From: Blepharisma japonicum
Lineage: Eukaryota; Ciliophora; Heterotrichea; Heterotrichida; Blepharismidae
Reading direction: 5' to 3'
Assembly (NCBI GenBank): GCA_949751835.1
Contig: CATKHK010000055.1
Span: 248,001-312,000, forward strand
Length of the DNA stretch: 64,000 nt
Part shown: positions 12,401 through 26,258 of the stretch, piece by piece
Numbering within the stretch: the first letter of the stretch is position 1
How the letters are laid out: each line of letters starts with the position of its first letter
Position numbers and translations under genes: made by a program
Notes under the pieces: model-generated
Database searches by the model: none
Told to the model about the DNA's origin: nothing
Seen by the model: only the letters and a program-made list of their open reading frames with translations

Positions 12401-15400
12401 GGTTGTGTTAGAAGTTCTGATTGCAATCTGTGTAATGATGTCATTTGTGATGTATGCAGTGACTTTACGTCAACTTGTACAACTTGTAAATCAAATGCAG
12501 CTGTGAGTGGATCATCTTGTGCTTGCAATTCTGGATACTATTGGAGTTCAGCATCCCTATCTTGTACCCATTGTCCGTCGAACTGTGATGTTTGCAGTGG
12601 ACTTTTTTCGTGCACTACCTGCACTGGAACATATAATTTAATACAAGGACTTTGCATGCTATCATGCCCTCTTGGATATAAAAGCAGTAGCGGAGTATGC
12701 AATTTGGATGGTTTAAATGGATTTGTGTTTAATTTGATGCCGCACGGAATTAGCGATGTAATTCATGATTTACAATCTAATATTCCTGTAACTACTGGAT
12801 CAAGTAATGATTTCTATCCAAATTATAAGTCAGACGATCCTTATGCAGAAATATCAAGAGGCTATTATTTTTCAGGGTCCTCAATTATGTCACTCCCTCC
12901 AAATTATAAAGACTCTACAACTCTTTTGACATTTTCTCCACAGTTTCTTATGGCAACCTGAATTAATCCTGTGAGTGATGGAGTTTTATTTTCTAAGCAA
13001 GATTCTTCTAATAATGAATATTTCACATTTAGCACTGCAAGTGGACACCCAAAAGGAACAATTAAATTATCAGATGGAAATTCTTATACAGCAACAAGTA
13101 CTTCATCAATAGTGATGAATCAATGAAATTTTGTTTATATAAGCTCTTTTATTAGCAGCTCTCAAAAGCAAGCAATTAAATTTTTAGTTAACACTGTTAG
13201 TGATACCACTGAATTTGTGTCCTATTGGTATCAAGATCTCCAAAGCTCATTTACAATTACTATAGGAGCTAAAAAAAGCTCAAGCACATATGCGAATTTT
13301 TATACAGGATTTTTATGGGATTTAAAAATTTACAATATAATACCTACTTCTTCCTTATACTCTACTTCATACTCATCAGGGTGCAGTTATTGTCCTATTG
13401 ATAATTCAAATACATGCCTACCAAACTGTCCGTTATCAAAGTATCCATCTGGAACAACTTGCGGAGACTGCGACGGATCATGCAATAAAGGTTGTGTTAG
13501 AAGTTCTGATTGCAATCTGTGTAATGATGTCATTTGTGATGTATGCAGTGACTTTACGTCAACTTGTACAACTTGTAAATCAAATGCAGCTGTGAGTGGA
13601 TCATCTTGTGCTTGCAATTCTGGATACTATTGGAGTTCAGCATCCCTATCTTGTACCCATTGTCCGTCGAACTGTGATGTTTGCAGTGGACTTTTTTCGT
13701 GCACTACCTGCACTGGAACATATAATTTAATACAAGGACTTTGCATGCTATCATGCCCTCTTGGATATAAAAGCAGTAGCGGAGTATGCAATTTGGATGG
13801 TTTAAATGGATTTGTGTTTAATTTGATGCCGCATGGAATTAGCGATGTAATTAACGATTTACAATCGAATATTCCTGTTGTTACTGGATCAACGAATGAT
13901 TTTTATCCAAACTATAAGTTAGACGATCCTTATGCATCAATATCAAGAGGCTATTACTTTTCAGGATCCTCAATCATGTCACTTCCTCCTAACTATAAAG
14001 ACTTAACATCACTACTTACCTTGTCTCCTCAATTTGTTATTTCAACCTGGATCAATCCTTCATCAGACGGGGTTATTTTTTCAAAGCAAGATTCATCTCA
14101 AAATGAATACCTCACATTATCGATAGCCAGTGGGTATCCTAAAGTGACTATCACTTTAGGCGATGGCAACTCATATTCAGTGTCAAGCACCTCAGCAGTT
14201 ACTTTAAATAGCTGGAATATTCTTGTAATTACCTCATCTCTCTCCACAACTGAAACCATTAATTTCCAACTAAACACCGTTTCCAATTCCCAATCTCTTG
14301 CTGCCTTTTTTTACCAAGATATATCAAGCTCTTTTATCATTACTTTGGGTGCCAAAAAATCCTCATCGTTTACTAGCTTCTATACAGGCTTTTTATGGGA
14401 TCTGAAAATCTATAATAAAATTCTAGCATCGAATTTATATTCTTCTACTTGCTCATCAGGGTGCACTTATTGTCCAATTGACAACTCGAATACTTGTCTG
14501 CCTAACTGTCCTCTTTCGAAGTTTCCTTCAGGATCATCTTGTAGTAACTGTGCTTCCAGCTGCAAATCTGGCTGCGTAAGAAGTTCTGACTGTAATCTTT
14601 GTAAAGACACTATCTGTGATATTTGCAGTGATTTTACGTCAATTTGCACTACTTGCAAATCTCACGCAACTCTTGTAGGCTCTTCTTGTCAATGTGATAA
14701 AGGATATGGGTGGGATTCACCAACTTTGTCCTGTTTACCATGCCCATCTAACTGTGACTCGTGCAGTGGAGCTTTAAAATGCGATTCGTGCTCTAATGCA
14801 TTTTACTTGATCCAAAATCTATGTGTTGATACCTGCCCTACAGGATATACTGGAAGTAGTGGGAACTGCGCAATTGATGCATCAAGAAATGGATTTGTAT
14901 TTGATATGAAATTAATAAAAATTGAAGACAGAGTTGTGGATTTACAGTCAGGAATTCCAGTTGAAACCGGAAGCAGCAGTGACTTCTATCCTAATTATTT
15001 AAGTAGCGATCCTTATGCAGCTACTGGAAGAGGATATTGGTTTACTGGCACTTCTTATATGGCTTTGCCTCCTAATTTTAAAGATGCTTCGTTGTTGCTA
15101 ATAATATCGCCAGAATTTACCCTTTCTTCATGGATAAATCCAACAAGCGATGGAGTTTTACTATCTAAGCAAGATTCTTCAGGCAATGAAATTCTTACAA
15201 TGAGTACATCAAGTCAAAATCCATCAATAAAAATCAAACTTGAAAATGGGCAAACTTATTCAATATCCAGCACCTCAAAAGTTACCTATAATCAATGAAA
15301 CTTTATTTCTTTCACATCCTCAATTGATAACTCCCCAAGCGAAACAATTATATTTAACACTAATGGAGTTTCTGATACCTCAGCAGCATTATCTACAAGC

Positions 15401-18400
15401 TGGTTTAAAGATATATCATCTTCTTTCACAATTATAATAGGTGGGAAATATAGCTCAGGAGCTATTACTTCATTTTATACAGGATTTATATGAGATATAA
15501 AAATCTATAACATAATCCCAAGCTCTTCATTATTAAGTTCAAGTTGCTTAGGGGGATGCGCTTATTGTCCAGTAGATAACTCAGGAAATTGTTTACCGAA
15601 CTGTAAAATATCCCAATATCCAAACTCAGGTTCTTGCTCTAATTGTGACTCTTCTTGCACGACTAAAGGATGCGCTAATAGTAATTCTGATTGCAATTTA
15701 TGCCAAGACCAAAAATGTGACGTTTGTGGAGATTATACATCGACCTGCACTACTTGCAAGACCAATGCATACTTAAATAGGTCTATTTGTGATTGCAAAA
15801 CCGGGTATAATTGAGACCCAACCACATTTTCCTGCTATAAATGTCCTGCTAATTGTGATTCTTGCTCTGGGCCTTATACTTGTACTACTTGTTCCGCGAC
15901 ATATTATAACACCCAAAATCTTTGCCTATCATTTTGCCCAACAGGATATAATTCAAGTGGCAACAAATGTGTTCTTGTAGCTTCTTTAAATGGCTTTATT
16001 TTCAATTTAATGCCTCATAAAATAGAAAATAGAGTCATTGACTTGCAGTCTGGAATTCCAGTAGTTGCTGGGACAACTTCTGCTTTCTATCCAAATTATC
16101 ACTCTGATGATCCTTATGCAGCTATTGATAGAGGATACTTCTTTACAGGATCTTCTATAATGATGCTTCCACCAAACTACCAAGATTCTACACCGTTACT
16201 AGCACTATCTCCTCAATTTGTTATATCTGCATGAATAAACCCTTCAAATGATGGAGTAGTTTTTTCAAAACAAGACTCATCGAAAAATGCTTATTTTTCA
16301 TTCGAAATCACTAGTAGTCATCTAACTATTGGAATCAAGCTTCAAGATGGAAACTCTTATTCATCTACAAGCACAGCTTCAGTGGTTAAAAATTCATGGA
16401 ATATTGTATCAGTCACATCTACTGTAAGCTCAGCCCAAGTAATTAAGTTTGAAATTAATGGAGCTTCAGAAACATCTTCAGGAATAGCAATTAGTTATTA
16501 TCAAGATATCCAATCAGCTTTCACAATTCTGATAGGAGCAAAATACGATATTTCATCAAAGTTTTCTAGTGCATATACAGGCTTTTTATGGGATTTGAAA
16601 ATTTATAACACAATCCCTGGATTTTCTTTATATTCAGCAAGCTGTTCTGGTTGCTCATTATGCCCATCAGATAATTCAGGTAACTGCATACCAAACTGTC
16701 CTATTGGCCAATTCCCAAGTGGAAGCAGCTGCGCTGCTTGCAATTCTAAATGTTCATCTCAAGGCTGTGTAAGAAATGACAATGTTTGCAATTTATGCCA
16801 AGATGAACTCTGCAGTGTTTGTGATGATTTCACGTCTGTTTGTACAACTTGCAAAGATCATGCTTCTATTTCTGGATCCTCATGTGCTTGTGATGCAGGA
16901 GCCCTTTATGATAAAACAAATCAAATTTGTTTTGCGTGTCCTGACCAGTGCATTACTTGCGACTCGAATAACTTTTATTCATGCACCTCATGCGCTAGTG
17001 GCTATTTTATGATGAATAGTATGTGTCTAAAAACTTGCCCTGCAGGCTATGAATCTGATAGCAGTGGGAATTGTACACAGAAAATAACAGCTATTTTTAG
17101 CTTAGACCTGAACACATTAGATGGCGTTGTATATGATAAAAATAGTAATATTCCTGGAGTTACAGGGTCAACTGCTAATTTTACAAATGGATATGATAAA
17201 GATGATCCGCTCCCAGCTCCATTAAGAGGTATGTACTTTAATGGAAACAGTTCCATTATCAACTTGCCTGAGTTCGGTACATATTTATCACCAAAGCTAG
17301 TTGTTGGACCTTATTTTACATTTAGTACCTGAATTAATCCTAGTTGCTCAAACTCAGTGCTTTTTGCAAAAAGAGACTCAAACTTAAATGAAATTTTGAT
17401 AATTTCTCTACTGAACGGTAGCCCGAATGTAAGGATTTATTTGGATTATGGAAGTCTTTATTCCTTCACGGCTCAGAATACAGTGTATATGAATGATTGG
17501 AGTCTTTTTATGGTAACTTTTGAAGTTGTATCAGGAAATACAGTCATCACAAGCTTTATTAACTCTGTACAAGACACTTTACAAGGAATTTCAAATGGAT
17601 ATTTTAATGATATTTCTGGCCATATGAGAGTAACTATTGGAGGAGACTCTAAGTCTCCTTCTCGAGAGAGGGTTCTAACAGAAGGATCATTTTTCAATGG
17701 CTTTATTTATAGTTTAAGCATTCAAAATGAAAAAATAGCATCTCCTTCATATTTTCTATCATCGACATGTAGTAGCGATTGTTCATCATGTCCAAAATCT
17801 GCTGGCTGCATTCCAAGCTGCGGCATAAATCAATATTGGGATGGTACCAGCTGTAAAAATTGCCAATCTGGGTGTCCCAGCTGTTCTGGAGACAGTTCTT
17901 CTTGCACTCTGTGTTCTAATCCAAAGTGTTTGCTATGCAGCAGCTATGGAGCTATGGTATGCACTTCGTGCATAGATCCTTCAGCTATTTTACCAAATTG
18001 TGAGTGTGGAAATGGATTTTACTGAAATTCAGGCACAGAAAGCTGTGAAGTTGTGCCAGATGGTTATTACCTTGAAAATGATGATACCTTAATTAAATGC
18101 CCTGATTTTTGCTCATTATGTACTTCAGATACTTTCTGCTCCAAGTGTATAGAGAATGCATCAATTGTTGACAATTTGTGCAAATGTGATGAAGGATTCA
18201 GTGGCACAGCTCTTTGCTCTGAAGTAGAATTCTACGCTACCTTAGATCTCTATAAAAACAACACCCTTAGCTTGCTGTTTAACGATAATTTAGTCAACGA
18301 TCTAACCAAGAAAGATATTTCTATTTTTATTAACTCAACTAAGCTGAATTTTACGATAGCAAAAATGAGTCAGAAAAGTTACTTTATCGATTTAAGACTA

Positions 18401-19789
18401 GACTCAGAAATTAAGCAGGATACTATAGTTACCTTGGAGTTCTTAGAAATTTTGAAAATCAAATCTGTTTCAAACGGACTTCTAAAAACAAATAAAATAT
18501 ATGGAGGGCTATATGCATATGATCCATATGAATGAACAGCTGAAATGATAGATTTAAGCTCTCATATAACTATAATAGTCCAATCTACGCTTGCAACGTC
18601 ACTTGGACTTTCATTTGTAAATTTTAATCCTGTTGGATTATGAAGCCTGATGAACATCATCTCAATGGCCACTTATCTGCCATTAGTTGATGTGAAAATG
18701 TCAGAAAAATTGACGGATTTTTTCAAAGACACTGGAAATTATAACCCTATACCAAATATTTTTGAATATTTTATTGATAAAAGTGATGGAGAATCTCCTT
18801 ATGAGCTAGCAGAAAGAGCAGGGTTTGATAGCGATTTGCTTCTTATTAATATTGGGAAGAGTCTAACTTTGCTCGCTGGATTAATAGCAGGAATACCAAT
18901 TTCATATGCCTTTTCTGTTATTTCTCGCTTATATTTAGGAGAAAAATACTTTAATCAATTAGTATCATACAAGTATTCACTTTTTGCCAGGTTTTGGATC
19001 CAATGCTACTTATCTTTTACCATTTCTTCGCTTATCGCTATTATAACAGTAATTTTTATTTAGTTTTATTGTGGTAATACAACCCAAAGCATTAACCAAT
19101 TACTGTGCGTTATCACGATATCTTTATCAGCTGTTTCGCCTGTAGCTTTATTTTTGCTGACTTATTTATGTGAAATCAAAATTGTTCAGCATAGCCAATC
19201 TTTTGGGAAATATTTCGGATCATTTTATTATGAGTTCAAGACTTATAAATTCTTAAGTACTCAATATCATGCAATATTTTTTATAAGAAGAATCGTTTAT
19301 GCAGGAGCTTTAATTCTTCTTAGAAATTCATCATCAGCTCAAATCGCTATTTTAATAGTAATATCACTAGCACATATGATTTACTTAGTTGTCATATGAC
19401 CTTATAAAGATTTCATTATGGGCGTATTTCATACGCTATCAGAGCTATGCTTAGCTTTAATTATGACTTGCATGTCAATTTACTCTTCAAGCATGAATCA
19501 ATCTACAATTGGAATGTACGAGCAAGCCATTGTCGGGCTTTTTATACTTATTTTAGCTTTACACATCGCAGCATCTATTATACTTCCTATCAAATCAATC
19601 ATTTCGTTTATACAGTCTAAATCTAAAAAGATCTCAGGGGTTAGACAAGAAATCGTCCTAGATACAATTAATGAAACTATGGAAGCTGAAATTACAGCGA
19701 TGACTTCGAGAAATTCACCAAGCCGTAGCTTTTTCAATAAAGCTGCGAAAAATCAAGGAAAGAGTGGAAAGATAATTACCCTGGAGTAA
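9476..19789 (+). CDS. Giant cysteine-rich / LamG-like multi-pass surface protein (family member A)
   Basis: One frame runs from ATG 9476 to TAA 19787-19789 if TGA is Trp and the 15-nt intron at 19049-19063 is removed: 3,432 aa. It has a signal peptide (MIILANLFLIIKVVSA) and an N-cap. Eight LamG-like beta-sandwich modules begin near residues 65, 368, 720, 1083, 1446, 1806, 2171 and 2540. Their marks are the FYPNYxxDDPYA..RGYYF and GFLWDLKIYN motifs. Each is followed by a furin-like cysteine-rich block (CxxCxxxCxxGC..CxLCxxxxCxxC). An Ig-like domain lies near 2920, and membrane helices run from about 3027 to 3380 with a short Ser/Lys-rich cytosolic tail. The membrane part resembles fungal Flc/TRP-like proteins in layout only. 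A surface receptor, adhesin or channel is inferred; the function is not known. Confidence 0.9.
11704..13859 (+). repeat. Near-identical tandem duplication of a 1,089-bp module inside gene A
   Basis: 11704-12770 recurs at 12793-13859, an offset of exactly 1,089 bp (363 codons). The copies differ at only a handful of bases near the start and appear identical from about 12050 to 12740, which includes silent sites. One LamG-like plus one cysteine-rich block make a unit. The next module downstream is clearly diverged at the DNA level, so this duplication or conversion is recent. Confidence 0.95.
19049..19063 (+). other. 15-nt intron in gene A, homologous position shared within the family
   Basis: GTAATTTTTATTTAG, phase 0, ends with an in-frame TAG. 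Splicing joins a membrane helix ending SLIAIIT to FYCGNTTQSINQ, which aligns with uninterrupted sequence (GLVAFSYKNPTQIIN) in the 54739-60615 paralogue. Confidence 0.92.
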
Positions 19790-20218
19790 TTATTATTTAA
19801 CTCGTTTTTAAAAATATGTATGTTCTTAATTTAAATATCCTAAATGCATGAATTTTTGGTCGCATATTACACTTATATATTATTTTTATAATATTTTTAA
19901 ACTAAATATAATCAGCACATATCAATCATAATGCAATTTAATAATGAATAAAATAGTTTGAAGCAAAATTTTACGAGATTGTAAAGTCAAGTCTAGTTCG
20001 TCATAAAATCTATATTTGATATGCTAGATAAAAATCTTGTTTTAAGGTTTTATATTATAACTCACAGTTCTGAATAAAGCTTTTAATATTTTTAAATAAT
20101 TGGTATTGAGAAAACCACTAGTTAGCACAAATTATTAATTTCACTTGAATTTTTCTTGTAATTGTTTGAGCATTGGAATAAATAATAGCATATTTCTATT
20201 ATAGTTGAAATAATAAAA
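19790..20218. other. Intergenic between tandem family genes A and B
   Basis: 429 bp, strongly AT-rich, with 3' sequence of gene A and presumably the promoter of gene B. No frame or RNA gene was seen. Confidence 0.5.
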
Positions 20219-23200
20219 ATGATCGAACTGGTTGTTGTTCTTGTCCTATTTGAGCTTGCTAGAGGAAGCTGCCCAGATAGATATATGAGCTTATCTTCTT
20301 CCTGTTATATTTGTTTGCCAAACAAAAAAAATTTGGCTGATAGATTGTGCGTTGATGTATGTCCAACAGGCTCATTTGAATATAGTTCATGCTCCGAAAC
20401 TGAATACTGCAGCTCTCCACAGGGTTCTATTTTTACTATAAATTTTAATCATCAAAAGCATTCAGTCCAAACATTTACTAGGGATAGCGACCTATTAATT
20501 GACAGTAAACCACCTAAGCTGCTTATTTCTCAAAACAATAACTTATTTTATTTTGCTTCCAATAAGACAATAGAAAATAATGAAAACTATATTCCCAGCT
20601 TTTCTTTTTCATTTAATCTATGACTCAAACCTCTAGACAATGGAAATATTATAAGGGTTAAAAGCTCAGTTGGAAGCCATTTTAAGATAGAGGCAAGAGA
20701 GAATAAATATTTATTTATTTTAACTGTCTCAAATTTGCTTAATAAGGATGCCTTAGAAGACATTTTCATTGATACTAACTATTATCAAAACTTTTGGCAA
20801 GCTTTGTCTTTTCAATTCAGGCAAGTGAATTGCAATATTATGGAACTTATGATAAAAATCAATGAAAAAAAATCAGTTAGATCATTTCTAAACGTAGAAG
20901 CAAGCTTTCCTAATGAGCTCTATAGATGGACAATAGGAAGTGTAGATGAAATGCCATCTTTTAGAGGATTCATTTACTGGCTAGAGGCGAGAAATAACTT
21001 AGAAGTTAGTTTTCCACAGCTATTCAATATATTAAAATATGCTGAAAACTCATATAGAGGTGAGTTTCCATGCAAATATTGCACCCCTGCTCAATTTTCA
21101 GGGTCGAAAAGCAATCAAACTATTTATAGGAGAAATCTTCCGAGCTGTTTTACAGGCTGTTTAGCATGCTCATCACCAAGTTTTAATGATTGTACTAGCT
21201 GTAATTCAGGTCTTGTCCAATATAGTTATTTTTGCTTAAATGATTGTCCTACAGGTAAAAGTTTAAGCTCCAATCAATGCACAGGTTCTGATCTTGGATT
21301 TAGTTTTGATTTGACAAATTCCCTTCTTTTAAGTAGCATTGGAGTGTGGGATATAGGAAGTAATTATGGTAACGTTTATCCAAATTTTGATGCTAATGAT
21401 CCAAAGCCAGCTATAAACAGAGGCTATTACTTCAAAACAGTTGATAGAATAACCACAAGTGGACTAATCGCGCCTTCTTTTACACTTTCCTTATGATTGA
21501 AAGTTGTAAATTCTGGTTTTATTTTGATAAAACACTCTATAAGTGATTATTTGACGATTCAAGAAGGATCAGGAATTATTACAGTTTCTATGATAATGAC
21601 AGATGGAGTGTCATATGTATTAACTGTCCCAAGTGTAAGCGGGCAATGATTCAACCTAGAGCTTTCTGCTGAGCCAGGATCTTCTGGATTCACTCTTATA
21701 AAAGTCTTTATAAATGGAAGCCAATTAGCAATCCGAAATGCAATGGCAGCTGCATTTTTTGACTCCCTTTCTTACCTATATGTAGGTAGTGATCAAAATT
21801 TTAGTAATGGTTTTGAAGGGTTTATTTCAAAGTTGCAAATATATCAAAATAGTAATTATCTAGGATCAGATATTATTCATAATGCCTGCACAGGGGCTTG
21901 CTCAGAATGCCCAAGCAATTCTTTGTGCTTTAGCGAGTGTAATTTTAAAAATTTCCCTGATAATTGCAACAGTTGCGATATTATGTGTACAGATGGTTGT
22001 AAAAGTGATGGCTTTTGTAGTTTGTGCAAAAATAAAGAATGTTATGAATGCTCAAGCTACTCAAATACCTGCATAAACTGCATGACAAATGCTGAATTTT
22101 CAGGAACAGATTGCAAATGCAAAAGCGGATTTGGCTGATATTCTGGTGACCAATCATGCAAATCTTGCCAAGTAATAAACTGTGAACTTTGTGCTGACGA
22201 TAATACACTCTGCACCAAGTGCTATTCCCCTTACTTTTATATTAAAAATGTATGCTTAACGTTTTGTCCTACAGGCTATACAGCCAGCAATGGTGCATGC
22301 ATTCAAGATCCAGTGCGAAGTGGGTTTGTGTTTGATTTAAAACCACTTAAAATAGAAGATGTAGTATATGATTTGCAATCGAATATTCCAGTTGTGACAG
22401 GAGTTACCAATGATTTTTATCCAAATTATCATGCCACAGATCCCTATGCTGCCATTGAGAGAGGGTATTATTTTACTGGATCTTCTGTTATGATGGCTCC
22501 TCCAAATTGGAATAATGCTTCACCACTACTAACAATTTCTCCTGAGTTCGTGATTATTATGTGGTACTATCCAATAGATAACGGATGAATATTTTCGAAG
22601 CAAGACCTATCTAGCAACATTCGAATTGCAGTTGGGGTTGTCTCTCAGCAGCCAGCAATAACAATTACTTTGCAGGATGGATCTACAATACCATTGGTAG
22701 GGCCTACAACAATGACCATGAGCCAATGAACTTTTACTATTTTTTATTCCACAACTGAATGGAATAATGAAAATATTTGAATCAATACAAATGAGGCTAT
22801 TGATGATTGAAGTGGATTGTCAGGTGCATTTTTTGTAGATTTAGAAAATTCATTTACAATTTTATTCGGAGCAAAATATGATAGCTCAGGAAATTTTGCT
22901 GAAAGTTTTAAGGGATTTCTATGGGAATTTAAAATTTACAACAAAATTCCAACTGAATCATTATATTCATCATGCACATATTCATCTCTTACCTCTTCTT
23001 TCTGTCCCTTAGAGCTTTCTGGAAATTGTATTCCAGACTGCTATATAGATGATTATCCAGATAATGGCAGCTGCTTAGATTGCGATACAAATTGCTCATA
23101 TGGTTGCAAAAGAAATGGTTCATGCAGTTTATGCTTGGATCCACTATGCTATAAATGTAGTGATTACGGATCAAATTGTGACTTATGTAAAGACAATGCT

Positions 23201-26134
23201 GATTTCAGTGGAGGATCTTGTAGCTGCAATTCTGGGTATTTATACGATTCAAGCACTGAAATATGCATCCAATCGACAATAATTTCTTGCGATGTTTCCT
23301 GCAATACTTGTAGCGATATCTATTATAATAATTGCATTACATGTGCTAGCAATTACTATTCTTTTGCTGGCTTATGTTTAAGATATTGTCCAAGAGGCTA
23401 TTATATAGATTCAAATGGAATTTGCCAGCTTGTAAATTCGATAATATTTGAACTGGATTTGAATACTTTGAATGGAGTAGTTTATGATAAGAGGTATATG
23501 ATTCCTGCAGTCACAGGATCAACTCAAAATTTTTACAAAAATTATGATCCAGATGACCCTCTTCCTGCTTATTTAAGAGGGTTTTATTTTAATGGTATCT
23601 CGTCATTGCTTAACTTGCCTGGCTTTGGATCATATACTTCTCCCGTGCTACTAATTGGGCCTATTTTTACCTTTTCTGCGTGGATAAATCCCGAGCTAAA
23701 TAGCTCAGTTCTTTTTACTAAAAAGAATAATTCTTTGAACTCATATTTGATCATCTCTTTGTCTAATGGCTACCCAAAGGTGCTTATAAATCTTGCTCAT
23801 GGCATCTTATTTTCACTCATCTGTCAAAGTTCATTGTCATTATTTCAATGAAATCATTTAGCAATAGTATCGGATTATGATGGCTCAAACACTTTAATTA
23901 CTTGTATTGTCAACACAATTCAAGATGCAAGTGGAAATTCTCCTGGATACTTCAATGACATTTCAACAAACATGAGGGTAACTATCGGATCTGATTCTTC
24001 TTCACTTATATCAGGATCTTCTTATTATAAAGGCTTCATCTACCACATTCATATATATAGCATTGCAAATTATAATACAGATCTCTCTATTACATTGTGC
24101 TCTGAAGACTGCTTATCTTGCCCATTAAGCCATAATTGCATTCCCAATTGTCCGATATATGAATACTGGCTTGGGCCAAGCTATAAATCATGCACTGATT
24201 GCTCTTCAGGTTGCTTAACTTGCAAAGACAAAAGCCTATCATGCAACTTATGTTGAAATAAGATTTGCGACATATGTGATGATTATTCTGAAAATTCATG
24301 CTCAAATTGTATTGAAAATGCATATAGCCCAGAAAATTGCCTTTGCAATGAAAATTATGCGTGGAATTCAACTTATGAAAATTGTAGCAAAATTAATGGG
24401 CATTATGCAGGGTCGGATGGAAATCTATATCCTTGTCCTGATTTATGCTTAGCTTGCTCGTCAAGCATTTTATGTACAGCATGTGTTGAAAACTCAATCA
24501 TTGTGGATGGGTTATGCAATTGTAATGATGGATATCATAGTGATAGTCAATTATGCACTAAGATGCTATTTTCAGCATCTCTGTTAATAAATCAAGATAA
24601 TTCATTGATATTATCATTTAGCGAAGAATTGATTACGAATATCTCAACTTCTGATATGGATATTTTTATTAATGCTGAAAGCATAGCTTTCACAATGGAA
24701 AGTAGCTCTTTGAGTGCATTTTATATTTCAATGAAGATTGAAGATCATATTTCTAAAGGTACAGAAGTAATATTGCATTTCATTGATAATACAAATATTA
24801 GGTCTAGACAAAGATCATATCTAATTACAAATAATTTATATGGGGTTTTATTTGAATATTACCCAGATACTAAATCTGAAGATGCTAACTCTATAATACT
24901 GCAAACTACGGCAATAGTACAATCTGTCGTATCAGCTTCTTTGATTTTATCAATTTTAAGTGGCAAATTAACTTCTTTTTGGAATTTCTTAAACTTCTTA
25001 ACACTGCTATCTTATTTACCTTTGTCAGGAATAGATTTTTCTCAAAAAATCAGATATTTTTTCCAAAATTTGCTCAGTTTTAATCTACTTCCAAATATTT
25101 TTGAATGGTTTGTTGATGAGGACACTGGAGGAAGACCATATAAAAACGCATATGAAGCTGGATTCGAAACAGATTTAATTTTTTTAAATGCTGGGAATGA
25201 TTTTACAGCTATTTTATTTTTTATAATCGCAATTCCATTTGTCTATTATTTTTCCAATTGCTCTTATAAATATATTGCAAAAAAAGTCGAAAAAATATTG
25301 AAATCATACAAGTTTGCAATTTTTTTGAGGTTTTGGATTCAAGTTTATCTAGAAATTGGGATTTCCTCATTAATATGTCTTCAAACAGTAATCTTTATAT
25401 AGTATGAAAACTGAAACCTTATACAATATTTTAATAAAGGCTTATCAGCAATCCTTATGCTGTTTTTATTTATAACTCCTATCTTATTTGCTATTTTCTG
25501 CTGGAAAAACAAAGATTATATTACTGGGCGGGATAAGTGCTTTCTATCAATTTGGGACACATTTTTCTACGAGTTTAAAAATAATGAAGGATTTATGAGT
25601 ACTCAATTTTATACAGTTTTTTTTCTTAGGAGATTAGTATATATATTTACTTTGATTATTTTAACAGATTATCCGAATGCAGAAGTTACTATAAATATAG
25701 TTCACTCCTTTTTAAATACGATGTATTTAATTCGATATTGGCCTTATAACGATCTTCCAGTTCAAGTAGCGAATTTGATTACAGAAATAGGTATAGTAAT
25801 TGTAATGAGCCTTACTGGAGCATTTCTGTTTGATATGGATCACATCGCATTAGCAAACATTGAAGATGCAATAATATGGACAGTAAATTCCATAATTATA
25901 GTAAACCTGATTTGTTCAACGATTACTTCTGTAAGAGATATTTGAAAAACCATTAAAGAGAATTTTATTGCAAAGGATAATGTTGAAACTACTAATAAAG
26001 ACATTGGCGTATTAGGAAGCGCTACTGCAACTATTGATTGTATAGCACTAGAGGGAACAGAGAAAGCTTCTAAAGTAGTTAAAGAAAGATTAAAAAAGGG
26101 CTCAAAAAATAAGATAAAAGTAATAACAATATAA
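20219..26134 (+). CDS. Cysteine-rich / LamG-like multi-pass surface protein (family member B)
   Basis: 1,966 aa after reading TGA as Trp and removing the intron at 25388-25402; every piece lies in one frame and the stop is TAA at 26132-26134. The signal peptide is MIELVVVLVLFELARGS, and the mature chain starts CPDRY. There are four LamG-like modules, near residues 70, 359, 702 and 1076, separated by furin-like cysteine blocks. The last carries ELDLNTLNGVVYD, the signature of the final module in genes A, B and I. The Ig-like domain is near 1450. Membrane helices run from about 1560 to 1905 and include the family motifs RFWIQVYLE and FFLRRLVY. A basic cytosolic tail follows (KERLKKGSKNKIK). Same architecture as gene A but with half the modules; the role is inferred from layout only. 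Confidence 0.9.
25388..25402 (+). other. 15-nt intron in gene B
   Basis: GTAATCTTTATATAG, phase 0, ends with in-frame TAG at 25400-25402. It lies at the same position in the membrane domain as the gene A intron; the frame resumes as YENWNLIQYFNKGL. Confidence 0.9.
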
Positions 26135-26258
26135 AAATATATATAATGGCTATTTTACCAGTCATAATAAAAAGTAAGAAAACCGATTAATGAAAATAGA
26201 AAATTAAAAGAATGATATTTTAAAATACCATATTATGGTAAAAAAGATATTAAAGATA
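26135..26258. other. Short spacer between convergent genes
   Basis: 124 bp separate the stop codons of gene B and the ABC transporter. It must hold both 3' UTRs; no hairpin terminator is expected or seen. Confidence 0.5.

Noticed and set aside
12298-13617. Identical 76-aa minus-strand frames at 12298-12528 and 13387-13617
   Set aside because: They are antisense shadows of the duplicated Cys-rich block; identity simply follows the DNA duplication.
9476-19789. Appearance of a heavily broken pseudogene full of TGA stops
   Set aside because: Every break is TGA, all pieces share one frame, and each TGA falls where related modules have Trp. With UGA=Trp the gene is whole.
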